Positions 46,430 to 59,506 of a stretch of DNA of 64,000 bases are shown here, in pieces (the first letter of the stretch is position 1; every line of letters begins with the position of its first letter). The stretch is from Caprella mutica (taxonomy: Eukaryota > Arthropoda > Malacostraca > Amphipoda > Caprellidae): assembly GCA_947561585.1 (NCBI GenBank), contig CANNZV010000326.1, positions 245,710-309,709 of the forward strand. Reading direction: 5' to 3'. A program made the translations under genes and the position numbers. Below the pieces are notes generated by a model. The model searched no databases and was not told the origin of the DNA. It saw only the letters and a list, made by a program, of their open reading frames with translations.

Positions 46430-49400
46430 CATGACCATGGTTGAAGAACAATAATCCATTTCAAACTGAAATGATAATAGTATCATTTCGAGCTACCTAA
46501 ATATGCATTTTAAGTTTTAAGTTTTTTCTTAAAAAAGTTTTTCATAATAGTAGTACGGTAAACCCTAACCACGAAATGAATCAGAAGATGAAAAATAAAG
46601 CTCTGGAAGTGACGCAATAAAAAGGTGTGGAATAATATAACCTGATGCAGATTCACGCGCTGCAAATTTACATTACTTTGGTCACGCAAATTCTGCATAA
46701 TAATTATTCGCATGCATTGAATTTTGTTTCTTGAAGGACATTTCATTTTTTAAATAAAGAAAAATGCTATGTAAAAAATAATAAATGCTATAGCGTTATC
46801 CTTACATATTTTATCTCCAAAATTTGAAATGTGATATGTTTTTAAAGATATCTTTTCAGAGATATTTTTTAGAGCTATGTTTTATCTAGCATTAGATCTG
46901 GCCATAACTCATAGACATTATAGTGCAGCTAAATATAGACTAAGGGTCCTATAATTAGTGCTTGAGCATCTTAGTGAGGTTATTGTTCGTAAGAGAGAGA
47001 ATATGACGTCACATACCTAGTAGGTACTTACAAGCAGACGCCATTACTTCGCATGAATTAGAAGATAAAGAATTCGATATAAAGTGACGCCATTAAGATT
47101 TAAATTAGAAATTATTTATGGTAAGCATTTCTAGTTGATGAACCTCATAGTTCCGGTGGTTATAATATTGATAACAGGAATTAGGATTATTTAGTAGAGT
47201 TGAATAAGGATAAAATGACACAAAATATACCTTCATCTTCTGGAAATATAACGGTGAGTAGAACTGTGTTCTTAGAATTAGGAATAATACAATGGTTGTT
47301 TGCGAAACTAACTCACCAGTGAAAATTGATTACATTAACATTGACCGGAAGAAAGCTGGAACAATGACTGTGGCTTTTGACGTCACAATGTTTCATCATT
47401 GATAAGAAACGACGTCACGGACTTTAAACCAGAAAAAGCGATGGCTCAATGAATTATAATGAATTTCGGATAGAAATAAATATTATTACATCTGGTAATA
47501 ATTATAAATTAATGAACTAAGACTGTAAGAAGTTTTTATTGGATAATATAAAGATAGTAACCATTAAATGAATGGTACATGAGTTACTAAGCGTTAAAGA
47601 ATTTATTACTGATAAGATAAGTAAATATTTGAAACAAATAAAGAAATCTACTGCAGTGATTACAGTCATGGGAAATAATTGAACAAATCGGAAGTGATTC
47701 GTATTGAAACATTGCATAGTTCTCAATAGATAACATTTAATGGTAAAGAGAGTATAAAGAAGATGTTTGAAATTTATTGAAGGACTTCAGTTATTCTAGT
47801 TAATTTAGTTATTTCATTGATTTTCATATTAGTTAATAAGTTCAAAACTGTGGGATTCCAAATTATCGTAAGTTCCAATTTATCGGATGGTTCTGCATTT
47901 TTCGATCATATAAAAAAATATTAACTACATTTTATTTAACTCGTTATTTGAATTGGTATCCATGATACTTTCTTGTTTCAAGGATACCATTTGAAATTGA
48001 AAAATAAACTGTTTTCTTACTAGATCGAAGATATGGACAGTCTTAAAAACTCGGAATTTACCCAGCATGTTAAACTATAAAAGGCATTATAATCAGTATA
48101 GTTATATTACATCATAGATGAATAATTCTGAATGATGTACGCAATGATGATAATTGAAATGTAATCATTTTATTTCTTTAATTGTATATGGTAAATTATT
48201 AATTGCCATATACTTCACCACAAGAAAACTCTATCTAAATACTTTACAAATAGAAAATAAGTCAATAAAATGATGTAATTTCGCAAAATATCTACCTTCA
48301 TAAATTAGTAGTAGTTAAATATATTTTTTAAACTGTGCGAGTTAGTTAACTATGAAATAAATAATGGTGTCGATTGAAATAGATATATTTAATTGGTCAT
48401 TTTTCTAAATTTCAACCAACTTAATATTCTACACCAATTGACTAAAATTTTATTGAAACCAAAAGTGGTGAAAAGTCACCTTAATTCAAAGGAATTGCCA
48501 TCAAATTACAGGAAAGGATTATTGTGAGAAATGTGTCGTAAATAAACCTCTTACACATTCTTCATACAAACAATAAAGCGAACACAAGGTGCTAAAAACA
48601 GTCACGTCCCTATTCAATTGATAGCAATTTAGTCAAACATAGAAGTTAATAAGTTATTTAGTAGAGGTTTCAACATATCTGTTTCGAGACAAAAGGCAAT
48701 GGTTCTGAACTTCTGACGTCATAAAGATTATAAATACAAGGGACTCGAAGAAGAAGTTTTAGTGATGTGGCTTAGCTACCGCTAAAATAGTTTAGTTTCA
48801 ATTGATCTCAAGATGGGAAGGTGGAATAATATTGAGTAACTAGATTAATTATATTCACGAAAAAGAAAAGTTTACAAGAGATATAATAATTTTGTGTCTT
48901 TAAAACGGTGACTCAAAGCTACAAGAGTTCACAATTGTTTTGTTTAATATTTGAGAATTAATGAGGTACAAAGGTTAATAATCTTGCTGATAAGCTTTAA
49001 TAAATTTCTACTTATTTTGAAACCAATTTGGGTCGATGTTTGTAAAATATTGAGAATTTACTAGAGCATTCATGATAATTAAGGTACTATTACCCATAGT
49101 AAATAAATAGAGAGGTATACCAAGTACAATATTGGAGCATCCAAAAATATTATGAGTGACGTTACACAAAACATTTTCCATTTGTTTTTAAATAAAAATA
49201 GTGTTTTTATTCAGTTAAATGTGCATTTTCATTGACATTAACTCACTGAAAATTGTTTTCATCACGTTTTACACTCTTATAATATTCAACTAATAATACT
49301 TTTAATATTTGAGAGTACTCTTTGCGACGCCAATTGTTTACATAGTTTCTGAATAATCGATCAAGTTCACCGTCAATGAATTCGAAACTTAGTATACTTC

Positions 49401-51525
49401 TCTATCATTTATTTACTATGCTATTACCTTCCTATTTCTGAGAGTTCACTACGAATGTTTGAGATAAGGAAACATAAACAAAAACATTATATCTGACCAT
49501 TTATACCCTCTTGCACAAAATTGTGATTAATAATAAAGGAAAAATAAAGTAAAATTATTAAAGTTTTCTATATTCAAAAAATAAAGAACTAAATTACAAT
49601 AGACAGCATGATCAGCGAAAATTGACCACTGGAAACTGCCATAGTATGAGTGAGTAGCTTCCAGTAGTGGTCTGCTGCATCAAAGTCCTTTGTCCCTTGT
49701 GCCAATGAAACTGCTGCTGTGATATAAATATAACTATTACTACATTGTAGTGAAATTGAAAAGTGGAGCAAATTAGCCAAATAACAATCCTCAAGATAAT
49801 CATGCTCATTAAGCAAATGATTATAAATAAACATGCAGTTTGACTAAAATAATAAATTAATAGGGTAACTCCACACCGTATGCCAAAGTATGTGGAATAT
49901 AGCTTCCATAACTAGTATAACACCAGATACAATAAATGTGTACTTACATCATTTGCACGTGGTATACAGGCGTTTAGTTGTCGCTCAATCCTTTATCCTT
50001 CTTCCCTTTAGACGTCCTACGTTCTCTCCCATTCTCGCTCCATTCATTCCCAGCTTCCACAATCTTCCCAGCTAGCCAGAGCCTTCCATGGCCTCACAGC
50101 CAATCTTGCAGGAGAATTCACTCACTCATAGTAGATACAAGGGACTTCAGTACGAAACACATGATAAATAATCAGGCTACCATAACAAAGTAGTTGATTT
50201 GACGAGAGACAGTGAGTACGTTAGTACCATACAAACACTGTGATGAGACTGCCTTACTCAGCCACCTTTATCCTGGAAGTAAACCTCAAGAGAAGATTAA
50301 GGCAAGTCCACTAGTAGTCTCGTTTTGCAAGTACACAAATATTGTATGAGATGTTACGAGACATACGAGTGGAGCCCAAACATATATGAATAATAATGAA
50401 TAAAGTAATGAGGAAATATTTTCCTAACACTCTTGATCATGTTGCCTAATGCTAAATATTACTTACTACAGACACATATAAGAAAATCGTAAATTTGTTA
50501 TTGTTAAAGACATGGAGAATATACATCTAACATTGAATCTAATTAAGTTGATTTAACATTCATTTAGGTATGGGACTTACGCCGAAGTACTCAGACATTC
50601 ACTGTCCGGGTACTGCGACTGTGACAATAAACGAACCTCACCAATTTTCCGCATCATTGTTAAATAACACCCACTTTCCGAGAACTGTGAGCATAGATGT
50701 GCATTTTATGTGTTTTCTTAGTATTTTCTATTGAAAAGGTTGAAATTACGAATACTAAAATATGAAGTGTATTTATTAAAAGCGGATAACATCATTAACC
50801 TTTGTGAAATAATAAGTAAAATTAGTAATTTTGACATGTTTTGATATTTATTTAACATGAGATTTGAGCGGAAAATTTTTCCTCGGAATTTTCGATATTG
50901 TAGATTTCTGTCTGAGCTCTGAGATATAAATAAAAAATTACCAGTTAGATGTTTCTAACTGGAATTGTGGAGCCCCTTGTTAGATCATTAAGCAAACAAC
51001 AAACTAGCGGGAACTACAAACTACAGGTAAAGCTCGTACAACGGATAGTACAATTCCTTGAAAAACTGTCCGCTATGCCGAGCAATGGACGCTATGCGCA
51101 ACTGAGGTTTTACTTTAGTCGGAGATTTAAACTTCGCAATTTTTCTTTACATCAATTTCAAAGGAACGTAAATGAATTAAACAATCTCAGATTATTATTA
51201 AATGAAAATTTTAATGAAAAATCTGATAATATTTATATATTTACTTAAATAAATGTACGAAATAATAAGGTAGGTTTAGTGTGAAACTATTCTATAACAT
51301 AGACTAGTCACATCTCTATTTGATTTATATAGAACTTTTCTAATGAAATAAAATATGGCAGAACAGCGTAACAAAATAAAATACGAAAATCTGGAAAACA
51401 ATACATTAAAGCGTTGACTGTATTTTTTTAATTTGTTAGTACCTCAGAATGTAATAAATGATAGAAAATATATTTGGTAGATGGATAAAATATTTGTCAA
51501 ACCATATAATTTAAATGGTTCTAGG
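46430..51525. other. AT-rich DNA without a recognised gene
   Basis: No supportable gene. Several TGACGTCA-type sites occur between 46995 and 47420. Frames at 49589-49834 and 50949-51248 have no recognised features. Confidence 0.45.
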
Positions 51526-52907
51526 TAAATTCCCCAGCGGAAAATACCACCTCGGAAAGTTCCACCAGGTAAGTTCTACCGCTGGTAAGTTCCACCACGG
51601 AATATTCCACCGCCGGAAAATTCCACCACGGAAGATTCCACCGCATAATATTGTTTTTCATTTACAGAAGTTATAACATTTAATATTAACTGATTTAAAG
51701 AAAAATGTTTTTTTTTTGTGGTAACCGAACAACATTTCATTAGTTAGAAAGTTAAGAAATTATAAGAATATGTTATGTTAAGTCAAGATCCTACGAAATA
51801 AGCTAAGGCGAACATACGAAATAATAGACAAATCAAACAATCTTTTAAATATGAATCAATTAAATTTTTAATAAAATTTAAATCATTGAAATTCAACAAT
51901 AAAGTTTCACTGTCCTAGTGACCAACAATTTAGATTTCGTTTGATTCTCCTTTAAACATATATATGTTGAAACTGAAATTAAGGATTATATTTTGATTGT
52001 AACATAAATTTTATTTTATATATATTATCTATCATCCAAGTTTTTAAATATACCAAAATATATTACAATTTAAATCAGCGACGCTAAAAGGTGGAATTAA
52101 AGAATCAATTTGACATACTGAAATAAAATGTTTAATTAGTATCGATATATTTTATTATAAAAAGAAAAATTACAAAGCTGAAACTTTCTGTAACTGTTTA
52201 AGAATCTCTTTTGAAACTATTACAAAATAAAATTTAAATATGATATGTGTTTCAACTAAATTTTAAACATAGGGTTAGGCAGGTAAATTGCGGTACAGTA
52301 ACTAGCTTCGACCTGAAACCACAGACACGCGAATAAAAATAATAAATTCAAAACTCACATAAGATATATAAATCATAACACGTATAGAGTTTCTTTTGAT
52401 ATGCAACATCCTAATATAAATGCGGTTCAGCAGGACTCTTTTTAAAATTGACTCTATAAAGAAATAGAAACTAAAAACATGCTTGTCATATTGCTGCTTA
52501 ATATTAACCTTTTCAATAATGAAACATAACAAAATTTATTTTTGTATCAAATAATAAAATCTGAACTTTAGTGTTTCTGTTGATAGATTCAAAAAGCTAA
52601 CTTTATCAGTGTTGCCACAGGTTGGTGTTCCAATACCAGCGTCATAGTCTGTCACTATTAACCATTTAAATATTTAATGCCCATATCATGGATTATTAAT
52701 TGTTTTACATTTAAAAGGAAGATTTATTCATTTATAATTATCAATTACCTAGACTTAGAAATACGTTTTAAAATAAACTGTTTATTTATACTGTTTATTT
52801 GTTTTTTGTTTTCAAAATGGTAGAATCTTCCGCGGTGGAATATTCCACATCTTGCATTTAACGCCGGTGGAATCTTCCTGGTGGAACTTTCCGCGGTGGA
52901 ATTTACC
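51526..52907. mobile_element. Foldback element with GGTGGAAnnTTCC tandem-repeat ends
   Basis: The left end (51526-51650) is about seven imperfect units of 14-18 bp such as CGGAAAGTTCCACCA. The right end (about 52820-52907) has the same units inverted (CGGTGGAATATTCCAC, CGGTGGAATTTACC). The outermost GGTAAATTCC and GGAATTTACC are mirror images. The 1.15-kb interior is AT-rich and non-coding. Confidence 0.85.
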
Positions 52908-53325
52908 GGCCACGAATTTAAAGAGGTCGTTATAGCGATCTGCATCTCCAGTAAAACAGACAATTTTTGTCCTTTATTTTTGTCAGTTTAAAGATCGTCC
53001 GCTGAACGACGGCGGACCTCCTTTATAAGTTAGACCTGAATTCGATTGGTCTAAAAACAATTGCAAGACTTTAGAATGATTATTATATAGGTTATATTTT
53101 ACCAGATATATTATATTCCACTTTGGCGACCATTGTTTTGGATCCAGTCGGGTCCATATTTTTATACAACATTTCAAAGGTTACTTCTGCTAATACTTAA
53201 TTAAGGAATTCTGCTCTTCAACTCATTGAAATACTTGAGTTGAGTGTGATAAACTATTCTCTTGATGAATAACCATTTAAAGAAATCACAACATATGTAT
53301 AGGCAGGTGATTTAGGTGGCCAATT
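52908..53325. other. Spacer without recognised features
   Basis: No gene or clear repeat seen. Confidence 0.45.
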
Positions 53326-53806
53326 ACAGGTCCCCTCCAAAAAAAAATTGTTCTTGCTTTAATCAACGAGGCTAATGTTTCTTATCATTTACCTGCTAAC
53401 CCCATAGAATTTGATGGCATATTTTCAATTTTATATATGCTTTTAAAGATTTTTATAATCAAAACTCTTCAAAACCTATTTAACTTCCAACTTATTAATA
53501 TTCAGTCTGAGAAAAATTGCACCATATTTGTTTTGATTGTTAACTAAGTATTAGGTATAATAAATTCATTTAATATTCGTGTAAAGGTACACAATTGAAT
53601 AACATATAATAGAAACGTTTATATACTTTAGGAAAAAATTAATATCTTAAACATAGGCCGAAAACGCATGCTTTGTTTATAGAATACAAATTTGAAATAT
53701 ATAAGAAAAGAGTCTGTAATCTTTTTCTTGAGCGTCAGGTTACTGATTTGTACAATTGTTGCACACAGAGTATCAAAAACTATAAAATCAGTTAATAATA
53801 TATATA

Positions 53807-54979
53807 CAGGGTGGCGCAAAAAAAGGAAACCCATTTTCAAACTACTATATTTTACATATTATAAAACCTAGAAATTTTCTAAAAACAGAGTTTTATTTTT
53901 TACTTTTTCTGCATATATCGAGCTACAACAGAAATTAAACATCCTGCCGCAAATTAAAAAGGGCTTGCGCGAGGACGAGAAACTCAAAAAAGTTCATAAT
54001 AGGAATAATTTATTTCCATATGGTAGAAGTAAACATTAAATCCTACTATTTTTCATACAATTAACGTTTTCATTATTGACTCTTTCATTCATGGAAATAC
54101 ATCTTCATTGCCAATCACGATATCTTCCACAAAACGTGCATTTCTTTGCAGAAACAATTTTGCAAAATTTAGACGGTGCAGTAAATTAATTCTGAGAGTT
54201 CGAGCCTTACCTGCTTCTTAAAAGGATGATACTTAACATCGTGTTTACCAATTCGGTGAAATGTATCTTAAATGATATCTAATCCTTACTTTCTGATTGA
54301 TATTTTTGGGTTCTCAATAAACTATTCATGAAAAATAATATTGTTTTCATGTGTTCATTCTTTTCCCCTGCGACATGAACATGATCACTTTTTGTTCAAA
54401 TTTAAAGTGGTTTCTTCAGTTTTGAACTTATTAACATTTGTCAATATGGTTGGTTTTATAGTTGGTGGAAATCTTTCCAGAAAGCGTAGTTCAAAATGAG
54501 GTTGAACCTTTGTAAAGCTTCCAGTATTTAAAAAAATTGTCACAAGAAAAAATCTTTGTTCTTTTGAAAGCTACATTTTGAGGATTTCGAATAGGAGATA
54601 CAAAATAACGACGAAATTATTTTATGAAGATATCAATTTTATCTCAAAAACCAACTTTCAAATGGTAATCCTTTTTTTATTTTCTCTTATTTGTTACATA
54701 AAGTAGTAGAATTTATTGTTTTTACATCCATATGAAATGTAATTATACCTCTTATGACTTTTTTTCGTATATTTCGTCCTAGCGCAAGCCCTTTTTCATT
54801 ACCTTTTTTTAATTCACTGCTGGATGTTTAATTTTGGTCGTAATTGTCTTAACGGATTATCACGAAAGAAACAGAAAAAGTGAACGAATATAAATATGAT
54901 TTTAGAAAATTTTAAGGTTTGATAGTTTGTAAAATAAACAAGTTTGAAAATGGATTTCCTTTTTTTTTGCGCCACCCTG
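53807..54979. mobile_element. Mariner-like MITE B, copy 1 (complete)
   Basis: Begins CAGGGTGGCGCAAAAAAAGG and ends with its reverse complement, GCGCCACCCTG, flanked by TA on both sides. Length 1173 bp. An inner inverted pair (GGGCTTGCGCGAGGAC / GTCCTAGCGCAAGCCC) continues the long arms. There is no transposase frame. CAGGG termini with TA duplication indicate Tc1/mariner ancestry. Confidence 0.9.
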
Positions 54980-55054
54980 TATACTGATCCAAATTGTATG
55001 CCATTTACAGAATAAGGATCTTGGACCTTAGTTCTAAAATATTATGTAAAGATT

Positions 55055-55470
55055 ATGTGCACTCGGTAGAGCACTCACCTTCGCCTCCACTTTGACCCGT
55101 TCTCTCCCAAAATTTGAGAAACTGCTAACTGGATTATAACCAATCGTCCCACCAAGTTTCATGCAATGACCTTGATCTTTGACTGGATCGCTTCCAAAAT
55201 TAAACCAGATCGTTCCTGGACATTGACCAACTGTAACATCAAATTTCAGACAATTTGGTTGAATAATTTTTGAGTTACAAATGACCATGACCTTGACCTT
55301 TGACCGGGTCACTACCAAAATTCTAGCAGCAAGTCACTGGACATGGACCAATTGTTTCACCAAATTTCAGCCAATTTGGTTGAACTTTTTTTCAGTTAAG
55401 TGAATAACAAGATGATAAATAAGTAAATGCCGATAAAAATATGACCTTCCCCCATTCTGCGAAGGTAATA
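55055..55470. mobile_element. SINE-like insertion with repeated TGACCTTGACCTTTGACC
   Basis: The left part ACTCGGTAGAGCACTCACCT resembles a tRNA D-arm, as in tRNA-derived SINE heads, but I find no B box. The interior has three diverged copies of a unit of about 110 bp containing CCAAATTTCA-CAATTTGGTTG and TTGACCTTTGACCGGGTC. The ends ACCTTCGC and GCGAAGGT are inverted. Both the SINE and a short-TIR interpretation remain open. Confidence 0.5.
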
Positions 55471-55581
55471 AACTCATTTTTTTCTCCGGACCTTTAATTA
55501 ATGATCATGGTGCCTTGCGAACCTCTGTCAATCCAGCTGTTCGGAAACTTTTCATACAGCCACTGTCTGACAGGGCTCTAG

Positions 55582-56740
55582 GACAATTTCCATGCGGACA
55601 ACTGCCATGGTGGACAACTGCAATGCGACAAACTGCCATGCGGACAACTGCCATGCAATATATCATAATTTTATTTTGTGTGAATTGTAATGCACTTGTA
55701 AACCTAACACTTCTTGGAATTAATTTGACGTGAAGTATATTATTATTTTAACCTAAAATTTTAGTATAAAAATGTTAATTGTATAGTAAGATATCGTGAA
55801 TGAAGAAATTAATATTGAAATTAATATTGAAGTAATACTAAATTTCTTTCTTTATTACAATCATTTTCTTTCACATTTTAAATAATCAAATGATTGACAA
55901 CAAGATTGAAATCTATAGATACAAAACTTTTTTTTCAAACATTTCCGAATACAAAAAATAATACAAAGATAAGTTTTACAGGTTAAAATTTTCAGTGAGT
56001 GTGGTTTTGCATCTTACTGTTGATTTTTTATTTTTCATTAGTATATATAAACAAATTTAATAAAACATAGTTCAGTAATAATTATTATCATATTTTGACA
56101 CTTTTCAAATATTTATAAGACGTGTTTCTGATCGGTTGGAGCTAGAAACAAAGAAACTATAGAAAAAAAATTCAAATTTCAAAGTTACTTAGTACAGTGT
56201 TCTATGTTAGAATTTTTTAAACATCGAAATAAGATAAATACTACTTCAGTTTCTAATCCTGAATCTAGCAGAAACGTTTGTTTTTACAAATAAAAAATAT
56301 TAATTAACCCAATAAAAATTCTTAAATAGTATAATGCAAAATCACACTCACTTGAAATTTTAACCTGTAAAGCTTGTGTTTGTACTATTTTTTGTATTTT
56401 GAAATTTTTGAAAAGAAAGTCTTGCATCTATAGATTTTTAAATATGATTTAAAAAAGAAATGAATTTAGTATACTTCAACTTTAAATTCTGAATCTACCG
56501 TCAATACTAATTTTTATACTTCTTTATGCATAATTTCGGACTATACGATTAATATTATAAATAATTGTTAGGTTAAGATAATAATATTCTTCACAATAAA
56601 TTAATTCCATGAAAGGTTAAGTTTACAAGTGCATTACAATTCACCCAATATAAAATTATAATATATTGCATTGCAGTTGTCTGCATGGCAGTTTGTCGCA
56701 TGGCAGTTGTCCACTATGGCGGTTGTCCGCATGGCAATTA
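55582..56740. mobile_element. Foldback element with GCGGACAACTGCCAT tandem-repeat ends
   Basis: The left end is five units of about 15 bp (CATGCGGACAACTGC, CATGGTGGACAACTGC, AATGCGACAAACTGC and so on). The right end (56670-56740) has the same units, in the same order, inverted. The arms continue inwards for about 200 bp, including GAATTGTAATGCACTTGTAA. The middle is AT-rich and non-coding. Confidence 0.92.
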
Positions 56741-58137
56741 TACGTACACCGTCTGACAGTTCTTCACCAATGAGGTGTAGTCCATCTTGCATAAAAAAAA
56801 TCTAAAAAGCAGACTGGAGTTAAGAGATATAAAATCACCATTAACAGTTGTATCAATAAAAACTGGGCCATGAATTACTAACAGAGTTGTTCCAAAGATA
56901 TTATACTACAAAAAGATACACTACTCACTACAATTTCTATTTTCTCTACCACCTGGTTTCGAAAGGGGGAACTTGAATTGAATTATAGTAAGGACAATCG
57001 AGGAATGTTGTTTGCGTGACGTCATAACAGCAACACTCTAAAATCATATTTAAGAGAATTGAAGAACGTAACATTATGAAACATGTTCATCTATTTCCAT
57101 TATAAGAAACGGTGATGAAGCCATTCATGTTATTTCACACTGTTTAACATTAATTTTCTATTTATGTGGGTTGCCTTGGTGACGTCACGGTCACAAAATA
57201 CTCGATTTGTGACAACAGTTCACAAAGCTTTACGCTTCAATACCTACCCAACTAAGGCCCTTTTACACGAGCACTCATTACCTTCGGAATTCCTGTTTGA
57301 GACACTAATCCCCGCCCACTACAATCCAAAATAGCCTTAAAGACCCGTTTACACGCTACGATAAATTGGAACGATTTATCGTTCCGAAGAGGTTGTCACA
57401 ATCATTACGTGTAAACAGGAGATCGTAGCGATGTATTTGAGTTAAGGCCATTTTATACGTACACTCTTTTCCCCACATTCATTCCCTATGTGTAAATTTA
57501 GGCCCCGCCCATACAAGCAATGAGCGTGATGCGCTTTTACACATACAGTGCCAATGCAAACTTTCAACCAACGTTTAACCAAAAAAAACGTTATTTTCTC
57601 TGAAATACAGTATTTTCAGCTGAAGTATTTTATGTCATTAAATAAGTAATGTTTATCTACATCATAATAGCGATACACATCGCCTCTCTCCCCCTTTCTT
57701 TGTTATTATTAATTATTATTAATTTTTTTATTAAATTATTAAATTTTTCACAGTTTCATATTAATTATTAAAAATTGATTAAAACTTTTTTCCTGAGGAA
57801 AACAACGTTCGATTCATCACTGTTGTCATTATACAAACGCTATTATCAACATCACCGTTCTTCATCACTGCCGCTCATGAGTCAAAAATCAAGACATGTT
57901 TGATATGGCGGGATTTTGTTCCTCACTAGTGCCGCTCACGCAATAAAGGCTATTTTGGCTTGTAGTGGGCGGGGCTTAGTGCCTCAAACAGGAATTCCGT
58001 AGGTAATGAGTGTACGTGTAAAAGGGCCTTTAGAATTAGATTGTGTGATAGGTGCCTTCAAATTTATACGAATCGTAAAGACAAATTTGAACGTATAAAC
58101 AGAGTTCCAAGAAATCGTTACAATCTAGCTCAATATA

Positions 58138-59303
58138 CAGGGTGGCGCAAAAAAAAGGAAACCCATTTTCAAACTAGTTTATTTTACAAACTGTCGAAGA
58201 TAGAAATTTTCTAAGAGCAGCATTTCATTCATTCACTATTTATTGTATCTATCTTGAAAATCTTCTAAAGTTCAGATAAAAATTAAACATCCTGAAGCGA
58301 ATTGAAAAAAGATAAATAAAAAGGGCTTGCGCAAGGCCAAAAAAATAAGAAATAAATCACAATAGGTACATTTCACTTCATATGGATGTAAAAAACATTA
58401 GCTTAGATTATTTTCTGTAACATATAAAAGACAATTCAAACTTTAGTTATCATTTGAGAGTTGATGTTTGATATAAAATTGATATCTTTAATTAAATCAG
58501 TTTGCTGTTAATTTGTATCTCCTATTCGAAACCCTCAAAATGCAGCTTTCTAAAGAACAAAGTCTCTATCTAAACACTGAAAGCTTTAAACAGGTTCAAC
58601 CTCATTTTGAATATAGCTTTCAGGAAAGATTTTCACCAACTATAACACCATATTGACATATGTTAATAAGTTCAAAACTGAAGAAACTACTTTATTTTGA
58701 ACTAAAAGCGATTAGGTCTCAGGAGAACAGAATGAACACATAAAACATTAATCTTATTCATGAACAACTTATTAAGAATCAAAAAATATTAATCAGAAGG
58801 AACGGATTAGACATCACTAACCTCACATTTCACTGACTTGTTAAACACCATTTGAGTTTTCATCCTTTCTAGAAGCATGCAACTCTTAGAACTGATTTAC
58901 CGCAGTCTAATGTTTCTTAAATGGTTTCTGCAAAGCAATACTCGTTTTGTAGAAGGCAGCGTTATTGGTGATGAAGAAGTATTTCCATAAATGAAAGATT
59001 CAACAAACTAATGGTTAATTGAATGAAAAATAGTAAATTATTAATCTTTACTACTACCATATGGAAATAAATTATACCTATTCCGAAGACTTTTTGTGTT
59101 TTCGTCCTCGCGCAAGCCCTTTTTATTTAAATTTTTTCAATTCGCTGCAGAATTTCCGATTCTAGTCGTAAAATTGACAGATTTCGTAAAAGACGCAGAA
59201 AAACTATACAAATAAAACAGTGTATTTAGAATTTTTTTAGCTTTAATAGTTTGTAAATTAAACTAATTTGAAAATCTTTTTTTTTTTTTTTCGCGCCACC
59301 CTA
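58138..59303. mobile_element. Mariner-like MITE B, copy 2
   Basis: Starts CAGGGTGGCGCAAAAAAAAG after TA and ends GCGCCACCCTA before TA (last base mutated). 1166 bp, about the same length as copy B1, with the same inner GCGCAAGCCCTTTTT landmarks. Confidence 0.9.
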
Positions 59304-59506
59304 TAATGCTAAACACATTCCAAATGCAGACCACCATAATGTTTCTTCCATGACGGCTAGTAAAAATAGAAATATTGAAATAAAAATCGTTACGTGTAAA
59401 CACTGTCTCAATCATCTGATAAATTGTTACAATCTCTGTGCTCAATAAATTGGTTTAATATATCGTAGCATGTAAACGGGCCTTTATAGCGTGAGCGGCA
59501 CTACTT

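Larger units (their letters stand above)
53326..55495 (-). mobile_element. MITE C, copy 3, split by two later insertions
   Basis: The ends AGGTCCCCTCCAA (53326) and CTCCGGACCTTTAA (55495) are those of MITE C copies at 61597 and 63352, in the opposite orientation. The body matches until 53800, resumes at about 54985 (after mariner-like copy B1), breaks again at about 55050 and resumes at about 55470. Confidence 0.85.

Noticed and set aside
50949..51248. A 99-codon frame starting MFLTGIVEPLVRSL, resembling a helical protein.
   Set aside because: No family recognised. It ends in low-complexity Asn-rich sequence without supporting signals.
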